Assembly: GCA_017562135.1 (NCBI GenBank)
Contig: QEYB01001597.1
Location: forward strand, 186,001-250,000
From: Dipylidium caninum
Lineage: Eukaryota; Platyhelminthes; Cestoda; Cyclophyllidea; Dipylidiidae
DNA: 64,000 bases
Reading direction: 5' to 3'
Position numbers and translations under genes: made by a program. The notes beneath the pieces are model-generated. The model saw only the letters and a list, made by a program, of their open reading frames with translations. It was not told the origin of the DNA and did not search any database. Shown piece by piece: positions 34,348 to 44,749 of this stretch (its first letter is position 1; each line of letters opens with the position of its first letter).

Positions 34348-37300
34348 GTGAGCAGCAGACGTTTTTCCGCCATCGAACTCCTCTTTCCTCCCTCGTCCCC
34401 GGTGAATCAGCTTTCCCTGCCTTCGCAATTGTTCTTTGGGTAAAAAGGGGCAGGCGGCAGCCTCGCTGAGGCTCCTCTTCGCCCGTCCTCCGCTGGCCTC
34501 TTCCCTCGGCCGCCTCCGGTGTTCTGGAGCGAGCATTCCTCTCCTCCATAAACGTCCATTTGCATGGCGGCGATGGTCGTGGGTGGGTTTCGTGTTCGCC
34601 TCCCAAAAAGCCAAATTTGACATCGGTGATGTGGGTCGGCGCCTCCTCCTCCCACTTCACCAACCCGTGGAAGAGGAGGCCTGAGGCGCCCACGTACTCC
34701 TGTGGGAAGGTCTACGGGTAAGCGATGAGGGGAAATGCTCGAAGCCCCGAGGAAAAACCCTTGTCCCGAGCTGCTCCGATTAGCCCGTTGGGATTTTGCG
34801 CTCTTGACACTCTGCTTCTCTGAACTCCGCCCTCCTCAGTTTATGGGAAAAGCGCAGTCGACGGGAGGAGAAGTCGCTTAGCCTGGAAAGGAGAATTGGT
34901 TCAATGTGTCAGCGAGTCCGACGACGGCGCTGAACGATGACAATGAATGTTGTTGATGCTGATGGATCCGATAGGCGGAGTTCTGTCCAACTAGTCGCTT
35001 TTTTAGCCCGCAAACACGGTGTGGGTTGGCGTCTTTCGAAGCTCATTACGTGGTAAACATCTCAGTCATGCTCTGCGGAAGGAATGGGCTCCACACGCTC
35101 TTCAAGAGGCCCACGCACGCGGCCTGCAAGCAGGCGGTCTCCGCGGTCACCTCTCCCGATACACGAAGTCCCGTCAACCCCGCCTCTCCTGTGCTTTTCT
35201 GCCGTCAATGAGCCCCGAGGTCCGACAAAAGCCGTGACCCTCGGCCTGTTGACGCAACTGGCCACGTCAAAGCCGGGTGTCGGCATGCAGCGTCCCCTGC
35301 CATGCCCGTGTCCGCCCTCGTAAAAAGCCATTTTTGACCGCACTGCCCTTCGAGGACACTCGATGTGGAGGAGCTTCGCTAGACGCGATCTCCGGTACTT
35401 TCATTCGCCAGAACCACGCTCGCTTTCCGACGTCCGGAATTTCAGCGCACACAAATCTGTTGGAGACCTTGCAGCTCCGCTTAAGTAGTTCTGGTCGCGT
35501 TGAATCGCCTCCTCCAGTCGGATTATCACCGCTACCCTCACTTTCGCCTCTCTTGGCAGTTGGAGGAGTTCATAGAAGCCGAAATTAACTACTACAACGC
35601 GGAGGGGAGTCCTCTGGTGTGTCTGCTCTGCGACTGTCGTCAGTTCGAGTCGCCGGAGGCCCTCATGGTCCACACCGTGGGACGGCATTGTGCGGGGGCG
35701 AACCTGAGGACCTGTCCGCTCTGCGAGGCGCGATTAACTCCCCTGGACATGGAGAGCTTCGACGTGGACCCCTACGTCCAGCTTCTCGTCCTCGAGCGCC
35801 ATCTGCGGGAGGTGCATCTGCCGCAGTTCGAGTTGCTCGGACGGCTTTTTCAGTCTTTCGGCGACACGATTGCCGCGGGCACCACGCTGAAGACCTCGTC
35901 CACGGCGGACTCCGTCACGAGGTCCTACAGGTGCGTCGAGGCCGCAACGCTTAACCGCGAAGTATTTGAGCAGACAAATGACTTAAATTCCGGTAGATGA
36001 GTTCTCTGGTACATTTATCCTCTCACGCGTGGGATCTACGGGTTTGTTTTTAGTCAAAGGTGACTCCACACACACACACACACACCGAAATCACGCAATT
36101 CAAGCATGGCGTTGGCCAGAGTGCCATCGGCTGCGCCTTTGTCAGCCTGAACTTTCATTTGTCATCGAAGCTATTTCCTGAAACTTCACTTTACATGGGT
36201 CTGCTTGGTTGCCTCGTCCGCGCCCCCAAACGCCAGTTGTTTTGGGGTGGAAGGACGGTTTCGTCGGAGCGGAGGGGGACGGGCAACGGGGAGCGGGGTA
36301 GAAGGTCAGGCAGCGGACCTCGTCGCACCAGACTGCGTTTTCACACCGTCAGCCCAGGGAGAGGCTGATCCGAGCGGGGTGATGCGCCCAGTTCGTCGGT
36401 GGTGGAAGTTCGAGGTGCCCGTAGCGTCTCAAGTCCTCTGCGAAGCCAACACCCGGTCGCCACGCATTGGACGCCGGTGGAGGCCCCGCGCTCCAAGCCG
36501 CATCGCCAGTGCAGCCTTCGTTTGGCACTGGATTGCGCGCTTCGTCCCGCTCGTCAAGATTTTCGTTGAAGCGTCCACCGTGGCAGGCAACGCAGGATTT
36601 GCGAGCTCCCATCATCTTAGCGTCCGCGCCCCGCAACTGCGCGATGCATCCCTACCACGCTGCTGCTCCGCCCCATCCGCGGCCCTCCTCGCGGAGGGCG
36701 AGCGCAACGCCGACCCGCGGGCCGGTCTCGGGGAGGCCCTCGAGACCGGCCGATGCGGACGAGAGGACAAGGCGCGCGCTCGTGTGAAGCCAAATTGAAG
36801 ATTGGGTACGAGCCAGGCGGGCGAAAATCCTTCCCTCTTGTCGTCTCCCTCTGCCCCCCCAGCGTGGGACGAGTTTCCGCACGCCTCGCGGCACCGTCGC
36901 TCATGGGTTCGGAATTTTCGGGGCACAGCTCCCCTTCAAAGCGGCTGTTTCTCGAGTGAGGTGCTTTCTGGTGGATGCGCTTCGGCTCCCAGGGTGTTTA
37001 TTACACCGCAGCGACATTTCGGGAGCCGTCAATTAATGAATTATTTTGTGCCCAACACTGCCATCAGGCGGCAGAGCAAATGCCGGAGACCGGACTTTAG
37101 GTGCGCCGTAGCAATCCGGTGAGAAGACGTCGGTCAGACGATCGGTGGAAGGTGAACGAAAGTGCCAGGTTCCCTTGGCGTGGTGGAACTCGCGACCAGG
37201 AAGCGTGGCGTAGCTGCGAACTGGCGCTCCCCTCGAGTCGAAAGCACCGACGAGGCCTCAGTGGAAGGACCCGACTTGTCGATTTTGCGGTATTTCACGA

Positions 37301-40300
37301 AGTCTCACACTTGAACTGCGAAAGTAAATACACGCGGCGGTAAATAGTCTCCGCAGCCGTCTCGAATTCGGCAGAAGAACGGTGTGGAATGGAGACAGCG
37401 AGGCGAATGTGGGCGGCGTTGCGAATTGGTGCTCTTCGCGCTTCGTCTAGGTGCTGCTTTCAGGCCGGTGAGGCCGCGGACAGCGGACCCGCCTTCCCCT
37501 TCGAGCACTGGCGCGTCCGGCACAAACGCAGCTTTGCCGACACTCGCGACGCACTCTCCGCCGAGGCCAGCCTCTACACCCGCGGACTTCCCCAGCGTCC
37601 ACAACGTAGTTTCGCTCGGCGCAGGTGCCTCTTCAATCCCCAGAGCCTCTACGACATGCTGGGCGCCGTTTGGCTGCGGAAGAGGAACCGCGGCCACAAT
37701 AGCATCTTCTCCCTCCTCGCCCGTCCCACGCCTCCGCCCACAGTCTGGTGCGGCTTCACCGCTACCAACATGGCACACCTCATCGCCCATGTCGTCGGTC
37801 ACCACGGCGGGAACTACCTGCTGCAACCGGGGCTGCGAGAGAGCTTCCAGCTCGTCTTTTCGCGTCGAAAAGAGCACCGAGTGCCTCTGTTCGAACAGTG
37901 GAGTCTGGCCCTGCTTGAGAACGCTCGGAGGCGTTACAGCAGCCTGAATACCCTTGAGGAGACCACCAGGGTGCCGGACGTCCGGGGCAGTCTGGTGGAC
38001 AGGAGGACCGTGAAGTCGCCGGTTGGCAGCGCCCTCGATGCCCCAGTCCTGATTGGCGAGACGATGGGGCAGAAACTCTTCAAGTTCGACACGAAGGTGG
38101 ACCCGCAAAGGGTGAGTGAAGATGTAGTCGCTTCAGGCGTATTGTTCGCTCTACTTTTGCCTTCACCGCGTAAAGTGGATTCTCTTCTCCCTCCTCTCTT
38201 AAAATACCCTTATTTGTTGTATTTTGCCACGTCGAACAGGTTGGTTTGGTTTAAGTCTTCTACAGTCTTAAGTCCTGCGCACAGTTTTGCCTCGGTGAGC
38301 CCACCAACTCATGCGTCTGGCCTGTTAGGCCGATTCAAAATGTCCTTATGGAGGAAGTTGGGTTACATCGCTTTTGGAATGGCGGCTGAAGGCTGCTCCG
38401 ACACCCGAGACGCGGCCGACTGAAAGTTTACGGGAACTGAGAACTCCAAAGTCAAACATGAACATGGTGGAAGTAGAAGAGGACGACTTCTAAGCCGCGG
38501 GCTCAAGCGTCGCCGAATTCGCGAAAATGAAACAAATGATGCCGTCTTCTGCCACACAGGACCTAATTGCTTTGGGTGACCGGTCTGGTGTGCCCTTCGA
38601 ACTTGTTCCCACGACCGACAGAGACGGCTTCTCGGCCCAACTGTTTAGTGAACACGATGCCATATGGAACGACCAAAGCGTGTTCCTTCTTGTCGCTGGA
38701 ACGCCGCTACTTATAATCATCAGTAGTATGTTACATCCAAATCCGTTGCATGGTTAAAACTCGCCCCTATCATAACAACTGTCATTTTCGCCGCAGTTTC
38801 TGCCATTTAAGCGTGGATTTGGACAGTGTACCAAAGTGTCTCCCTCATTGGCCTCCATGGGAGCTTTAAAATCACAACCGGTCGTTTTTCCCACCCATCA
38901 TCCCCCTTAACATTAGACTTAAAATAGTTTTGAGCTTAGCCCTATGGGATTTCATTAAATGACACAGTGGAGGGTCTTTGGTTTTAAATAAACCCCACCG
39001 ATGGCGTCGCCAAGGTGCTGCATTTTTGAGTCTCCTGTTTTAGACAGTGACAAATAGGATGGTGCTGGAGAAGATGGAGCACATCTTTAAATCACTGGAT
39101 CCGTTGGAGTTGTGCTGCCGTATCAATAAGCAATGCCCCGATACGTACCAAATGATGATTACGGGAACGACGATAAGAAGTTGGAGAACTCGAATGAACA
39201 CTCGTTGTCCATCTCGGCTGTCCTTGACACTCAACGTACCGGAACTCTACCCTCTCGAACGCCGCACGATACCACGCAGTCCTATTCTCAGTGGGGAAGT
39301 ATTAGCGATAGGGTAAGTTGTGCTTCTCGGGAGGAGAGAATGAGATTATTTTGTTGTACCGATGTTTCATTTTCAGCCCATGTTTATAATGCGGAGGCGG
39401 AAACGTTTGAAATGAGTATCAACTTTTATAATTTGCCTTTTTTATGGTTCTGTCTCCTACCCTTTTCTCCTCTATTCCTCCCATAATTTTGGTTCCGCTG
39501 GTGGTCACTCACTACTGCAATGCGTCTGTGTCATAAGTCCTAATTTCCGCCGCTATTGGGGTCATTCGCCTGTATAATCCTACATATATTTCGCGAAATA
39601 TTTTCTACTGACTCATAATAAGTAGCATTTTTCATGTGCCCTCAGACGCAAACATTGCAGACCTCTCGCAAAAACCTCTCCTCCATGGGAGCACGAATCA
39701 AATTCAACACTTTGGATAGCCGGAAATGGTCCAAACGGTTTATTCGGCGGGCGACGCAAAACTTTACTCGCGGTATCGAAGAGGTGACTTTCTGCCACCT
39801 CTGCCTTGAGGGACCGATGGCGTCCGAAGCAATGTTGAATGAGCACATCCGAGATCTTCATATGCGAGCCTACGCTGATCGCATTGAGCGTGTCAAGAAG
39901 CGAGGCTCCTTTGCACTCAGTGTAGATCCGATGCGGACCTGCTTCCAATGCTACAGAGTGGTAGAATCCTTCATTGCACTGCAGGTGGGTGCCCAACAAC
40001 CGCATTCATCTCCCTCCCTTTTCAAATCCTGAAGGTAATTCACTACTCTGCTTATGCTCGCTAGTCGTGCGTCGTTCACATGTCAAACTCTCCCGAACAA
40101 CTAGTAAAATATTCTTTGACCCACTTCGGCCTGTTAGTCCTTTGCGGAAAAGAGCCATGTCTTGTTGGGTGTGTTTCTGAAGTTCCGAGTGTTACGTTAA
40201 AATACGAAACCCGCAGACTAACCGGGAAAAGAAGTGAAGTGTTGGTGAAACAGGCAGTAAATCACCTCAGTGCCTTAGAACGACGTTCCCTAGCTGTGCG

Positions 40301-41245
40301 CCGTTCTTTGGGGCCTCGGGGTATGAAAAATCTTAACTTAACCGAGGAAAACTCAGTGTAGAAAGTAATTCGCCCGAAAGAGCCTTTTTCTGGAGAAGAC
40401 TGTGAGAAATTCAGAAGCCAAAGAGTATTTAATTCTACTAACAGAGTGCGTGTCTGATTGAAAAGGAAGACAGCTTAGTCTCGTAATCCTATAGCGAAAA
40501 GGAATCTGGTCTGGAAAACTTCTTTAGGCGCCATAAGGGAGTTTATTCGCCCTTTTCTTCCCCAATCTATCACCCACGTGGCAGTCTTTCGCCCATAAAT
40601 CGGCCTGTCGACTGTCATGAGTCGCGCCCCGACTCCGCGTCCTCCTTCTTGGCAGGTGCACATCGTCTGCGCCCACGGCTCCCTCTACCCCTTAGTCTGC
40701 GGCCTCTGCCACCAGCCCTTCACTCTCCAGGGCCTTGGAGACGCCTCCTGCAAGGCGCACGCGCTGGCAGTGATGCGAGAAGCCTCGGAAAAAGTTGATC
40801 CCGAGATCCGCGACCATCTTGTCGCAAAGGGCTTCCTCACGGATATCGACATTTGCAGCATGTTGCCGGAAATCCGCTTAGACTCCGAGGTTTCTGCTAC
40901 CTTCCAGAAAGTCCACACAGGCCTTGCCCGAGCCGTTGAGGCCGTGGAGATGGAAGAGTTGCGCTCGGCTCTATCGCTGGCTACGCGGCAATGCAAGTCC
41001 CCGCGGCATTCCTACTCGAGGCCATTCGTTCCCACGAGCGTCAGCACATTCGCCAGATCCGGCATGAGCACTTCAAACTGTCAGCCTTCGTCGGAGTGGT
41101 GGATCATCCGGCCAAACAGCAGAAGATATCCACAATGCTGCAGGAATTCAAGCAGGCGTACGACGAGGAGATGAAAGTTAGGGTGCGCGACGAATGCCAT
41201 TTGCTGGGGCTACTTCAGCACCAAGAGACGAAGAAATCAATCAGG
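33069..41245 (+). CDS. Gene Z: unrecognised protein with several degenerate C2H2 zinc fingers
   Basis: Exons 33069-34347, 35560-35930, 37451-38111, 38560-about 38679, 39044-39312, 39646-39984 and 40656-41245; junctions 1-2, 2-3 and 6-7 are exact in phase. Finger-like motifs recur. Exon 1 has CIFCHLESPSSAALQAH with a distal His. Its end has CLFCGQTLD. Exon 2 has CLLCDC with H-x4-H, then CPLCEARL with a distant H-x4-H. Exon 6 has CHLCLEG with an NEHIRDLH end, and CFQC completed by HIVCAH across the exon 6/7 junction. Next in exon 7 is CGLCHQPF. Between these lie long charged helices and, in exon 1, an acidic Glu/Asp tract. A nuclear, nucleic-acid-associated role is an inference from the fingers only; I do not recognise the family. 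Three exons change frame internally (about 34.05, 39.14 and 40.97 kb), so the gene is either decaying or contains sequence errors. Confidence 0.55.
33985..34026. repeat. (GAGGAC)n repeat coding for an acidic tract
   Basis: About seven GAGGAC/GACGAG units, followed by imperfect GAG/GGA repeats to about 34140. It creates long Ser- or Pro-rich ORFs on the minus strand that are not real. Confidence 0.9.
34207..34240. repeat. (GCGGAT)n short repeat in coding sequence
   Basis: Three to four GCGGAT units encoding Asp-Ala repeats in gene Z exon 1. Confidence 0.8.
35560..35930 (+). CDS. Gene Z exon 2 (two zinc-finger motifs)
   Basis: 371 nt after CCTCTCTTGGCAG, phase 0 from exon 1, ending two bases into a codon at CTACAG|GTGCGT. 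First finger: CLLCDC, 13 residues from the second Cys to the first His, then H-x4-H (HTVGRH). Second: CPLCEARL, with a long loop to RHLREVH. Fully open. Confidence 0.7.
36066..36086. repeat. (AC)n microsatellite
   Basis: About ten AC units in the intron between gene Z exons 2 and 3. Confidence 0.9.
37451..38111 (+). CDS. Gene Z exon 3
   Basis: 661 nt between TTCGTCTAG and AGG|GTGAGT, in exact phase with exon 2. It encodes a mostly charged helical segment (FEHWRVRHKRSFADTRDALS), an Arg-rich part, then MAHLIAHVVGHHGGNYLLQP, whose His pairs may be what is left of a finger that has only one Cys. It then continues to LFKFDTKVDPQR. Confidence 0.7.
38560..38679 (+). CDS. Probable gene Z exon 4
   Basis: Opens in phase 0 after TTCTGCCACACAG with DLIALGDRSGVPFELVPTTD and continues to SEHDAIWNDQS. 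The right boundary is uncertain: a GTGTTC donor at 38680 keeps phase with the next exon, and GTAGTA near 38725 is the alternative. Confidence 0.4.
39044..39312 (+). CDS. Gene Z exon 5; internal frame break
   Basis: After TCCTGTTTTAG the only open frame gives NRMVLEKMEHIFKSLDPLEL. The strong donor AGG|GTAAGT, however, is reached in phase with exon 6 only in another frame, which reads NDDYGNDDKKLENSNEH and SYSQWGSISDR. The change lies between about 39120 and 39170. There is no intron-like sequence there. Confidence 0.45.
39646..39984 (+). CDS. Gene Z exon 6 (two zinc-finger motifs)
   Basis: 339 nt after TGTGCCCTCAG, phase 0 both sides. It encodes GARIKFNTLDSRKWSKRFIR, the finger CHLCLEG with NEHIRDLH, a basic stretch, and CFQCYRV. 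The two histidines of this last finger come from the next exon. Confidence 0.7.
40656..41245 (+). CDS. Gene Z exon 7; internal frame break
   Basis: Opens in phase 0 after TCTTGGCAG with VHIVCAHGSLYPLVCGLCH, completing the finger begun in exon 6. It stays open to about 40.98 kb (AVEAVEMEELRSALSLATRQ). The helical continuation, EAIRSHERQHIRQIRHEHF up to GLLQHQETKKSIR and a GTGAGG donor, is in a different frame. Both halves look like real coding sequence. Confidence 0.6.
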
Positions 41246-43028
41246 GTGAGGCTATTGACACTTTTTGAGCTTCGCACTCAGCTGCCGCAAAATATTGATC
41301 GGGTTATTGTCCCTCACACAGTTTTGACACGATAGCGGGCACTGAAACACTGCAAAATTACTCCACAGCGCCGATTGTTTTCCTTAGTGTTTGTGTGGAG
41401 CGCGGCGGACGTAGACGAGGCAACTAATTCCGGGGTGGGCGATTATCCTCAAGTATTATCGCAAAGTCTCCAGGTGTCTCGATCACGGGCGACTTGCTCA
41501 CAAGGAGGGGTCGACGTTAAGGTCTGCGCACATTCCACAGCAGAGTCTGTTACAAACACAGGCAGTGTGTATTTCATAGAGTGAATTCAATTTCAAAAAT
41601 TCGCAATTTCTACTGAACATTGATGAGTAGCACTTTAATATCGTCGAAGGATTCCCGCTTTCGTTTATATTCCGATCTATGCGTTTAGTAGTTGGTCGTA
41701 GCAAACTGCCTTCTTTCCTATCTGCTAACCCCGATGTTGCTGTGTCTCGTGATGTGGTGGCATTTTCTGACATTCTGATGTCGATTTCAAGACCAAGCAC
41801 CATGTTCTCCTGATGCCCTCTTCACCTTAGGCCTGTAGTGTCTTTTCGGGTCACCGGCTGAAGCCGACACTTACGCACATGTGCTCCGCTAGGCTTACCA
41901 TCCAGGCTATGAGAGCGTCGCTTTCTTTTCCGATTTGGCTTGCAGAGCTTCAAGGACGAACGGTGGAGTTCCAACGATGGATTCAAGATGAGGGCAAGCG
42001 GGCAAGTCACCCAAGATGGTGTATTGTCGCCCGAACTGTTGGCCCACTTTAAATCGGTCGCGGCAAAAATCGCTGTCGAGAATAACGCGATATTTTTTAA
42101 TGTTACATATCTTTTTCTAGAAAATAAATTTTGTGTGATTATACTAACCGATCGAAAGCAAGCGTTTTCCGTAAGATACCCATGGAATCGTGTCAGCAGT
42201 AAAAGTTAAATATTTTTTCTTGTAGCGGTCGCGCTATCTTATCAGGGCTTTTGAATAGGTGACATGAATTGAATCGGTGGTGATATTTAATGACCAGGTG
42301 GGAATTATATTCAAAACCAGGGGAAATTGAGTTCTCTACGATATTTGGCACTTCCAGGTAATGCGTTTAACGATTAACCTCATTGGATCGATGAAGTCGA
42401 AAAGTAGCCGCACAATCACGAAACTCTATTGCCATTTAGGGTAGTCGCATCCCATTTTGGAGGTGAATGCGGTGATTTTCCAGGGAACGATTACTGACTG
42501 CCCAAATTAGCGGATATAACAACGGCCTATTGTGCTACGCGATGATAACAGTTAATATTTCTCCTGAGAATGTTCGAGTAAAGGCGTCTAACAGCATATT
42601 AATAGTTGCTGGTAAATTTCAAATTGGAAAATGCGTCTGAGACGTTTTGGAAAAGTTGAACATAGGCCTACGGATATGAAAAATGATTTATACTCAGTAA
42701 TCTGTTTATGAAACCTTCCGAACCGGCATTTAACTAGTAATGGGACATTTCTTAAAATATTTGAGCAAACAGCGCCAAAATATTTTGATCTTATACAATC
42801 AACCTTAGTGCCTGCTCGATGATAAAATATTTTCATAAAATTTTTAATGTGAGAGTAACTGCTTAATAAACGAACCATGTTTAATCGTTTAGCTTTGCGC
42901 AATCAAATAGCCTGTAGGTCATTGTTAGCCAGTCATATTGAAATATTCTGTTGGGGCTAGCGCGCGCTCTTCGTGGAAAGTCTATCGCTTGCGCGTTTCC
43001 ACATTTTTCCGTATACTTTACATTATAG
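41246..43028. other. Interval between gene Z and p190RhoGAP
   Basis: Gene Z may continue here. A stretch at about 41390-41475 is open after CCTTAG, and one at 41945-42105 follows a good acceptor (TTGGCTTGCAG), with SPELLAHFKSVAAKIAVENN in one frame. Neither could be placed in phase with confidence. From 42.1 kb on, the sequence is AT-rich and shows nothing. Confidence 0.3.
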
Positions 43029-43858
43029 ATGCACGAGGCACCCACCTGCCCACCTATTACCGTCAACATATCTACTATTGGGTACTGTAGCCCAACTTAT
43101 TCACCTCATTACCGTGTTGGAAAATCATGTCTAATTCACCGTTTTATGAATCGTTCTGAATACACTGAAGATCACCTGTCTGTCATCAGCAATTCGGATT
43201 ATTATGGAAGTATTATTTCTGGCAATCAGTGGATTTATTGGGGCTCAAGAATCTTGCAACATGATTCAAAGAAATATCGCCTAAGGATAATAGAGCAATG
43301 CGACTTTATTGATGATCATTTATTTACTCCTTTCGGGACAGAACCCTATATCGATAGGTGTTTTTCCAATGTAATCCACGTGGAAACGCCGAAAACAGCT
43401 TATATTTGCAAGGACCAGGTCGGGAACGAGTGGAATTACTCTCGCGAGATTCTAGAACCTTGTGATTTCGTTGTGGATGTTTTTGTCATCGTGGTCGATA
43501 TCACTCTCACAGGCGAGGCGGCTCTTTCCCAGCAAAAGTTTCTAAAGCGAACCATCCATGAAATGAATAAACGGAAAACACCATTTGTATTCGCATCCTC
43601 GAAACATGATTGTCCTGCTTCCTCTGAGAACAGGGCTTTTGTAAAAAATTTACTGCACAAGGGTTCAAAATCGCTGAGGAAGATGCGGTGTTGCAGAGTA
43701 GAAACTTCAGCCAGACTCGATATCAATGTAAAACAAGCGTTTCTATGTGCTGCGCTCTTACGCTCTTCCTCATCAAATGAAATAAATTTTAAATACTTCC
43801 CTTACACATCGCCGCCTAACGTTAGCGCCCCATCTCCAACCCAAGCTCTTAGATTTCG
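43029..43858 (+). CDS. ARHGAP35: p190RhoGAP exon 1 (GTPase domain)
   Basis: 830 nt without intron, starting at an ATG whose product (MHEAPTCPPITVNISTIGYC) aligns with the vertebrate N-terminus (Pro-x-Tyr-Asn-Ile-Ser). Ends inside a codon before GTAATA, so the apparent stop just downstream is in the intron. Confidence 0.9.
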
Positions 43859-44717
43859 GTAATAGCGTCGATCTGATTGTTTTTCCATTAAGCAATTACA
43901 CGACTCATTCGCATATTGTAATGCTTTAGCCATTCGGAGCGTGCCGGCACCCTGGTTTCGATATACGCAGACCCCAATGCGAACCCGCTCTCTCGTGATG
44001 ATGCTCGACCTCCTCCGCGACTTGTCAATCGATTTAGTTTGACTGAAAATATGACCTACGACCTGCCGGTTGAAGGAAAGTGCCTACCTCCGAATTTGAA
44101 GCACTGCCAATTCCCAATCGCTATTTCCTCCGACTCCTCGGTAAATGCCCTTTAACACTTATTTTAATTGTGTAATGTCGCAATAGCCGAGAACGGCGCC
44201 ATCATGTTTTAGAGACAAGCCTCTCTGCGTCAGAAGAATCCGCGTCTTTATGAACCGATACCATCAAATGGAGGCTGCACATCACATGTATGCTATGAGA
44301 CAATCAATTCGGATTCGAAACTACCTCTTTTGCAACTACCCACACCGTCTCGGCCTCATATGACGCGCATCATTCGGCAGCCAAACGCAACTGTCACGGC
44401 GCCGGTGACGACAAGTGAGGAGATAGGCGAACCTGCTCCTGGCGAAGTCCTCCCCGAGGGGTGTCCCAACGCCTCCTCCAAGCCTCTTCTCATGCTCTTC
44501 CTCACTGGACCCGGCGCCTCAACCTTGAAGAGTGTTTTGCAAAAACAGTACTATCGGGATAGATTCCACTTAGCGGTGAGTAGTTGGAGAGTAGACTCGC
44601 TGAACGAGGCAAGATGGGCTTCTGGTCGTCGAAAACTTGCCTCAAGAAGGCGTCTAAATAAGACGAGGCGTCTGCAGAAATGCCATGGCACGTAGACTAT
44701 GGCCAAGTTGAGATTAA

Positions 44718-44749
<32 letters not shown>

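Noticed and set aside
36205..36798. A 197-codon plus-strand ORF in gene Z intron 2
   Set aside because: GC-rich composition explains the open frame; no family match, no useful splice phase.
37305..38108. A 267-codon minus-strand ORF
   Set aside because: Antisense shadow of gene Z exon 3; the plus-strand exon has in-phase splice sites and better protein character.
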